A stretch of DNA of 8,534 nt from Actinomycetes bacterium (GTDB taxonomy: Bacteria; Actinomycetota; Actinomycetes; Actinomycetales; Actinomycetaceae), in assembly GCA_023420745.1 (NCBI GenBank), contig JAEZVQ010000070.1, positions 1 to 8,534 of the forward strand. The letters run 5' to 3'. The notes under the pieces are model-generated. The model ran no database searches, was not told the DNA's origin, and saw only the letters and a program-made list of their open reading frames with translations. A program made the position numbers and the translations under genes. Shown here piece after piece: positions 6,009 through 8,534 of the stretch; the first letter of the stretch is position 1; each line of letters starts with the position of its first letter.

Positions 6009-7361
6009 GTGGCGAACACACCCGACGACGCCACCGCCACCACCTCGCAGCAGACGTCTCGCCATGCCGAGACTGCCGCTCAGCCAGAAATCCCCAGCCA
6101 TGCCGACGTCGTTGTCGTTGGAGCGGGACCTGCGGGAGCCTCGACCGCCTACTATCTGGCGCGTGCCGGAGTCGACGTCCTCGTCATTGACAAAGCAACA
6201 TTCCCGCGCGACAAGGTCTGCGGTGACGGTTTGACCCCAGCCGCTGTCGCCGAAATCAACCTCATGGGTGTCGACACCACCGGGTGGGCGCGTAACAAAG
6301 GACTCAACGTCATCGGTGGCGGGCACTCGATCTATCTGCCGTGGATTGAACAGAAGTCCAGCCCCGACTACGGGATGGCACGCCGCCGACTCGACCTCGA
6401 TCACGCCCTGATCCAGCGCAGCGTCGACGCGGGGGCTCGCCTGCTCGAAGGCACCACCGTGATCGCCGCGACACAGACACTGTCCGGTCGCGTCAACGGC
6501 GTCACTGTGGTGCGCGGTCGAGGACGTGGCGCAGCACAGCGGGAAGAACGCTCGATCAGCGCACGAGTGGTCGTTGAAGCCTCCGGTGTTTCGGCACGCA
6601 TCGCCACTTCGCTCGGCATTGAGAAGCATCCGCGCCGGCCCCTCGGCGTCGCCGCACGTGCCTATTTCCGATCCCCGAAAGCCGACAGTGAGTGGATGGA
6701 TTCCCACCTCGAGCTGTGGTCAGGAAAGCGCGGTGAGTCCGACCTCCTGCCCGGATACGGCTGGATCTTCCCCCTCGGTGACGGGTTGGTCAATGTTGGG
6801 CTCGGCTCAGTATCCTCAACCGCCAAGGCGACCACGCTGCCCTACCGCGACATCTTCCGCACCTGGGTGGCTAATCTTCCCGAAGAATGGGGGCTGAGCG
6901 AGGACAACCAGGTCGGTCCGCTGCGCTCGGCGGCACTGCCGATGTCTTTTAATCGCAAACCCCACTATGCGGACGGGCTCGTCCTCGTTGGCGACGCCGG
7001 CGGCATGGTTTCTCCCTTCGATGGCGAAGGAATCGCTCCGGCTATGCGTGCCGGGCGCTACGCAGCTGAATCGATCGTCTCCGCACTCGCGCGACGCAGC
7101 GAACGAGGCTTCGACACGGCAATGCAGACCTACACCGAAGCACTGCGTGCCGACTGGGGTGGGTACTACTCGATGGGGCGGATCTTTGTGCGCCTGATCG
7201 AAAACCCAAAAATCATGCAGCTGTGCACCCGGTACGGGCTCCCTCGCCCACGGCTGATGCGTCTCGTTCACAAACTGCTGTCGGACTCCTACGAGCGCAG
7301 CGGCGGCGACTTCGACGACCACCTCATCACCACACTGTCGAAGGTGGTGCCGAAAGTATGA
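6009..7361 (+). CDS. menJ: MenJ-like FAD-dependent menaquinone-tail (geranylgeranyl) reductase
   Basis: Flavoenzyme of the geranylgeranyl reductase family. Next to men and nuo genes, its likely job is to saturate one or more isoprene units of the menaquinone side chain at the membrane, as mycobacterial MenJ does. 450 aa from GTG 6009. Seen: FAD dinucleotide fold DVVVVGAGPAGA (residues 33-44, G38xG40xxG43) with Asp61 at the end of the second strand; PRDKVCGDGLTP (66-77), typical of the family; the signature PxxYxWxFP as PGYGWIFP (248-255); and the second FAD motif VLVGDAGG with GD at 328-329, followed by SPFDGEGIAPAMRAG. The first 30 residues are a hydrophilic Thr/Ala/Gln-rich extension. The stop codon overlaps the start of a 34-codon ORF leading to nuoA, so it is probably transcribed with the nuo genes. 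Archaeal lipid or chlorophyll geranylgeranyl reductases share the fold, but the context argues for a quinone substrate. Confidence 0.88.
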   Translation: MANTPDDATATTSQQTSRHAETAAQPEIPSHADVVVVGAGPAGASTAYYLARAGVDVLVIDKATFPRDKVCGDGLTPAAVAEINLMGVDTTGWARNKGLNVIGGGHSIYLPWIEQKSSPDYGMARRRLDLDHALIQRSVDAGARLLEGTTVIAATQTLSGRVNGVTVVRGRGRGAAQREERSISARVVVEASGVSARIATSLGIEKHPRRPLGVAARAYFRSPKADSEWMDSHLELWSGKRGESDLLPGYGWIFPLGDGLVNVGLGSVSSTAKATTLPYRDIFRTWVANLPEEWGLSEDNQVGPLRSAALPMSFNRKPHYADGLVLVGDAGGMVSPFDGEGIAPAMRAGRYAAESIVSALARRSERGFDTAMQTYTEALRADWGGYYSMGRIFVRLIENPKIMQLCTRYGLPRPRLMRLVHKLLSDSYERSGGDFDDHLITTLSKVVPKV

Positions 7362-7462
7362 GGACTTCTCGCACTGCCCGTGACCGCAGCGTCACTGTCG
7401 CAGTATCCAGCATTGCAGCATCCACTATCACAGCACCTGATGAGCGGGAGGGACACCGATGA
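7358..7462 (+). CDS. Candidate 34-residue small protein linking menJ and nuoA
   Basis: Not a recognised gene. The ATG overlaps the menJ stop (ATGA at 7358-7361) and its TGA overlaps the nuoA start (ATGA at 7459-7462), so the frame fills the 97-base gap exactly. AGGTGG at 7342-7347, 10 bases upstream, could serve as ribosome site. The product MRTSRTARDRSVTVAVSSIA (first 20 residues) has an Arg-rich start, a moderately hydrophobic Ser/Thr-rich middle (residues 11-26) and a charged end. It might act only to carry ribosomes from menJ to nuoA, or be a small membrane-associated peptide. An open frame of this length can occur by chance in G+C-rich DNA, so the exact double overlap is the main argument. 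Confidence 0.4.
   Translation: MRTSRTARDRSVTVAVSSIAASTITAPDEREGHR
7395..7439 (+). repeat. Three degenerate 15-bp tandem units before nuoA
   Basis: CTGTCGCAGTATCCA, GCATTGCAGCATCCA and CTATCACAGCACCTG follow one another. Units 1 and 2 share 10 of 15 bases, units 1 and 3 share 9. The units lie within the small ORF at 7358-7462, giving a loose five-residue repeat there (AVSSI, AASTI). Confidence 0.4.
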
Positions 7463-7818
7463 ACCCATATACGCCACTGCTGATTATGGCGGCGGTTGCC
7501 GTTGCCGTCGCACTCGGCGGTCTCGGCGCATCCGCGATCCTCGGACCGAAAAAGAAGAACCGCATTAAGACGAGTAACTACGAATGCGGTATTGACCCGA
7601 TCCACACCGATGCGGATCTGGGGCGTTTCCCCGTCAAGTACTACCTCGTGGCGATGACTTTCATCATTTTCGATATCGAGGTCGTGTTCCTCTACCCGTG
7701 GGCGGTGTCCTTCGGCAAGCTCGGTCTGTTCGGTCTCATCGTCATGCTGTCCTTTATCGCACTGATCACCGTGCCCTTCATCTATGAGTGGCGTCGCGGC
7801 GGTCTCGACTGGGACTGA
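7459..7818 (+). CDS. nuoA: NuoA, complex I membrane subunit
   Basis: Small membrane subunit of the proton-pumping NADH:quinone oxidoreductase, at the joint between the membrane arm and the quinone-binding peripheral arm. 119 aa, normal length. Three membrane helices are visible: about residues 4-26 (MAAVAVAVALGGLGASAIL), 60-80 (LVAMTFIIFDIEVVFLYPWA) and 88-108 (LFGLIVMLSFIALITVPFIY). Family blocks YECGIDP (residues 37-43) and RFPVKYYLVAMTFIIFDIE are present; the conserved Cys and the Asp-Glu in the second helix are intact. A strong GGGAGGGA site (7446-7453) lies 5 bases before the ATG, so it can start on its own even though the ATG also overlaps the stop of the small ORF. nuoB follows after 21 bp. 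First gene of the usual nuo order. Confidence 0.96.
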   Translation: MNPYTPLLIMAAVAVAVALGGLGASAILGPKKKNRIKTSNYECGIDPIHTDADLGRFPVKYYLVAMTFIIFDIEVVFLYPWAVSFGKLGLFGLIVMLSFIALITVPFIYEWRRGGLDWD

Positions 7819-7839
7819 TACACAAGGAGAGATAGTCAC

Positions 7840-8394
7840 ATGGGTTTGGAAGAAAGTATCCCCGCAGGCTTCGCTCTGACCTCGATTGAGGCGGTTCTTG
7901 GTCTCGCCCGCAAGCACTCTCAGTGGCCGATGACGATGGGTCTGGCCTGCTGCTCGATCGAAATGATGGCGGCCGGTACGCCGCGTTTCGATATGGCACG
8001 TTTCGGTCTCGAGGTGTTTCGTGCCTCGCCACGCCATGCCGACTTGATGATCGTGTCCGGTCGCCTCTCCCACAAGATGGCGCCGATCGTGCGACGCACC
8101 TACGACTCGATGGCAGAACCCAAGTGGGTGATTTCCATGGGAGCGTGCGCATCCTCAGGTGGCATGTTCAACAACTACGCGATTATTCAGGGCTGCGACC
8201 ACATCGTTCCCGTCGACGTCTACCTGCCCGGTTGCCCGCCGCGTCCGGAAGCGCTGATCAACGCCATCCTCGTGTTGCGCGAACAAATCGGCAAAGAACC
8301 GATGGGTGCGCACCGCGCTGAAGTGGCTCGTCGCGCCGAAGCCGCGGCACTCGCCGCCACCCCGACCCACGACATGAAGGGACTCCTCGCATGA
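7840..8394 (+). CDS. nuoB: NuoB, complex I subunit carrying Fe-S cluster N2
   Basis: Peripheral-arm subunit that holds the terminal 4Fe-4S cluster N2, which hands electrons to menaquinone. 184 aa. All four cluster ligands are present: the unusual tandem pair Cys37-Cys38 in [10 protein letters not shown], Cys103 in GACASSGG and Cys132 in PGCPPRPE. The family block [28 protein letters not shown] is intact. The last 30 residues are an Ala/Glu/Arg-rich tail after the conserved core, as is common in actinobacterial NuoB. AAGGAGA (7824-7830) lies 9 bases before the ATG. The stop overlaps the nuoC start (ATGA at 8391-8394), so the two are translationally coupled. Confidence 0.97.
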   Translation: MGLEESIPAGFALTSIEAVLGLARKHSQWPMTMGLACCSIEMMAAGTPRFDMARFGLEVFRASPRHADLMIVSGRLSHKMAPIVRRTYDSMAEPKWVISMGACASSGGMFNNYAIIQGCDHIVPVDVYLPGCPPRPEALINAILVLREQIGKEPMGAHRAEVARRAEAAALAATPTHDMKGLLA

Positions 8395-8534
8395 GCGACA
8401 CCACCCCCGACATGACGACGCCCTTAGAATCCGGTGACGTGATGCCGCTGACCGAGGTCAAGCGCGGTGCCGCAGCACCCGAGGTCGTCGACCAGCGCTT
8501 CGGCATGTGGGGCGTGACCGGTTCGGGCGATACC
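8391..8534 (+). CDS. nuoC: NuoC, complex I subunit (3'-truncated by window edge)
   Basis: Only the first 48 residues are in the window. The start ATG overlaps the nuoB stop, with GAAGGGA (8376-8382) 8 bases upstream. The visible N-terminus is a hydrophilic stretch ending [13 protein letters not shown], which matches the form of the block that precedes the 30-kDa-subunit domain in actinobacterial NuoC. Position after nuoB is the standard operon order. The catalytic arm contacts and the family signature lie beyond the edge. A fused NuoCD cannot be excluded from this piece, but the actinobacterial N-terminus makes separate NuoC more likely. Confidence 0.85.
   Translation, partial: MSDTTPDMTTPLESGDVMPLTEVKRGAAAPEVVDQRFGMWGVTGSGDT

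Noticed and set aside
5762..6190. 142-codon plus-strand ORF across the menG-menJ gap
   Set aside because: Composition is Arg/His-rich as in frame-shifted G+C-rich DNA, it runs deep into the menJ N-terminus in another frame, and it lacks a ribosome site.
5901..6707. 268-codon minus-strand ORF opposite menJ
   Set aside because: It is antisense to a clearly conserved flavoprotein; the translation shows no recognisable domain and looks like a codon-position shadow.
7327..8073. 248-codon minus-strand ORF opposite nuoA and nuoB
   Set aside because: It is antisense to two conserved complex I genes and rich in His/Glu/Arg as expected of a shadow frame.
1..8534. CRISPR array, insertion sequence, tRNA, rRNA or prophage elements
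   Set aside because: No regularly spaced identical repeats, transposase-like frames, terminal inverted repeats or tRNA/rRNA sequence were seen.

Overview
The window is about 8.5 kb of G+C-rich bacterial DNA. It carries menaquinone (vitamin K2) biosynthesis genes and the start of a complex I (NADH:quinone oxidoreductase) operon. The G+C-rich codon use, a MenJ/geranylgeranyl-reductase-type gene beside nuoA, the actinobacterial form of the NuoC N-terminus and a membrane-anchored HtrA with a long cytoplasmic Pro/Ala-rich tail all point to an actinomycete (Actinomycetota). I cannot place the genus from sequence alone. I see no mobile elements, rRNA, tRNA or CRISPR. The region reads as core chromosome.

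Layout, left to right. (1) 3-1397, plus: C-terminal four fifths or so of menD, cut by the window edge. (2) 1398-1528: promoter region with a tandem RTAACG repeat. (3) 1529-3280, plus: htrA/degP-like serine protease with one membrane segment, the catalytic triad and a PDZ domain. (4) 3302-4873, minus: menF, isochorismate synthase, convergent with htrA across a short gap with a hairpin. (5) 4874-4908: a very short divergent region. A 17-bp palindrome (4904-4920) covers the menG start codon. (6) 4909-5673, plus: menG, demethylmenaquinone methyltransferase. (7) 5674-6008: 335 bp without a convincing gene, holding a hairpin, an inverted repeat, a DosR/DevR-box-like palindrome and a possible promoter. 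(8) 6009-7361, plus: FAD-dependent menaquinone-tail reductase (menJ-like). (9) 7358-7462: a 34-codon ORF joined by ATGA overlaps to the genes on both sides. (10) nuoA, nuoB and the start of nuoC, cut by the right edge.

How they work together: MenF converts chorismate to isochorismate and MenD adds the succinyl semialdehyde unit, the first two steps of menaquinone synthesis. MenG methylates demethylmenaquinone as the last ring step. The MenJ-like enzyme then saturates part of the isoprenoid tail. NuoA, NuoB and NuoC belong to complex I, which reduces the finished quinone. The quinone-tail reductase is probably transcribed with the nuo genes, which would tie quinone modification to its main electron donor. 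htrA, an envelope quality-control protease, sits in the middle without an obvious biochemical link.

Most of the genes are ordinary. The signals worth checking are the regulatory palindromes (4904-4920, 5718-5730, 5736-5746), the tandem repeat ahead of htrA, and the small coupled ORF between menJ and nuoA.
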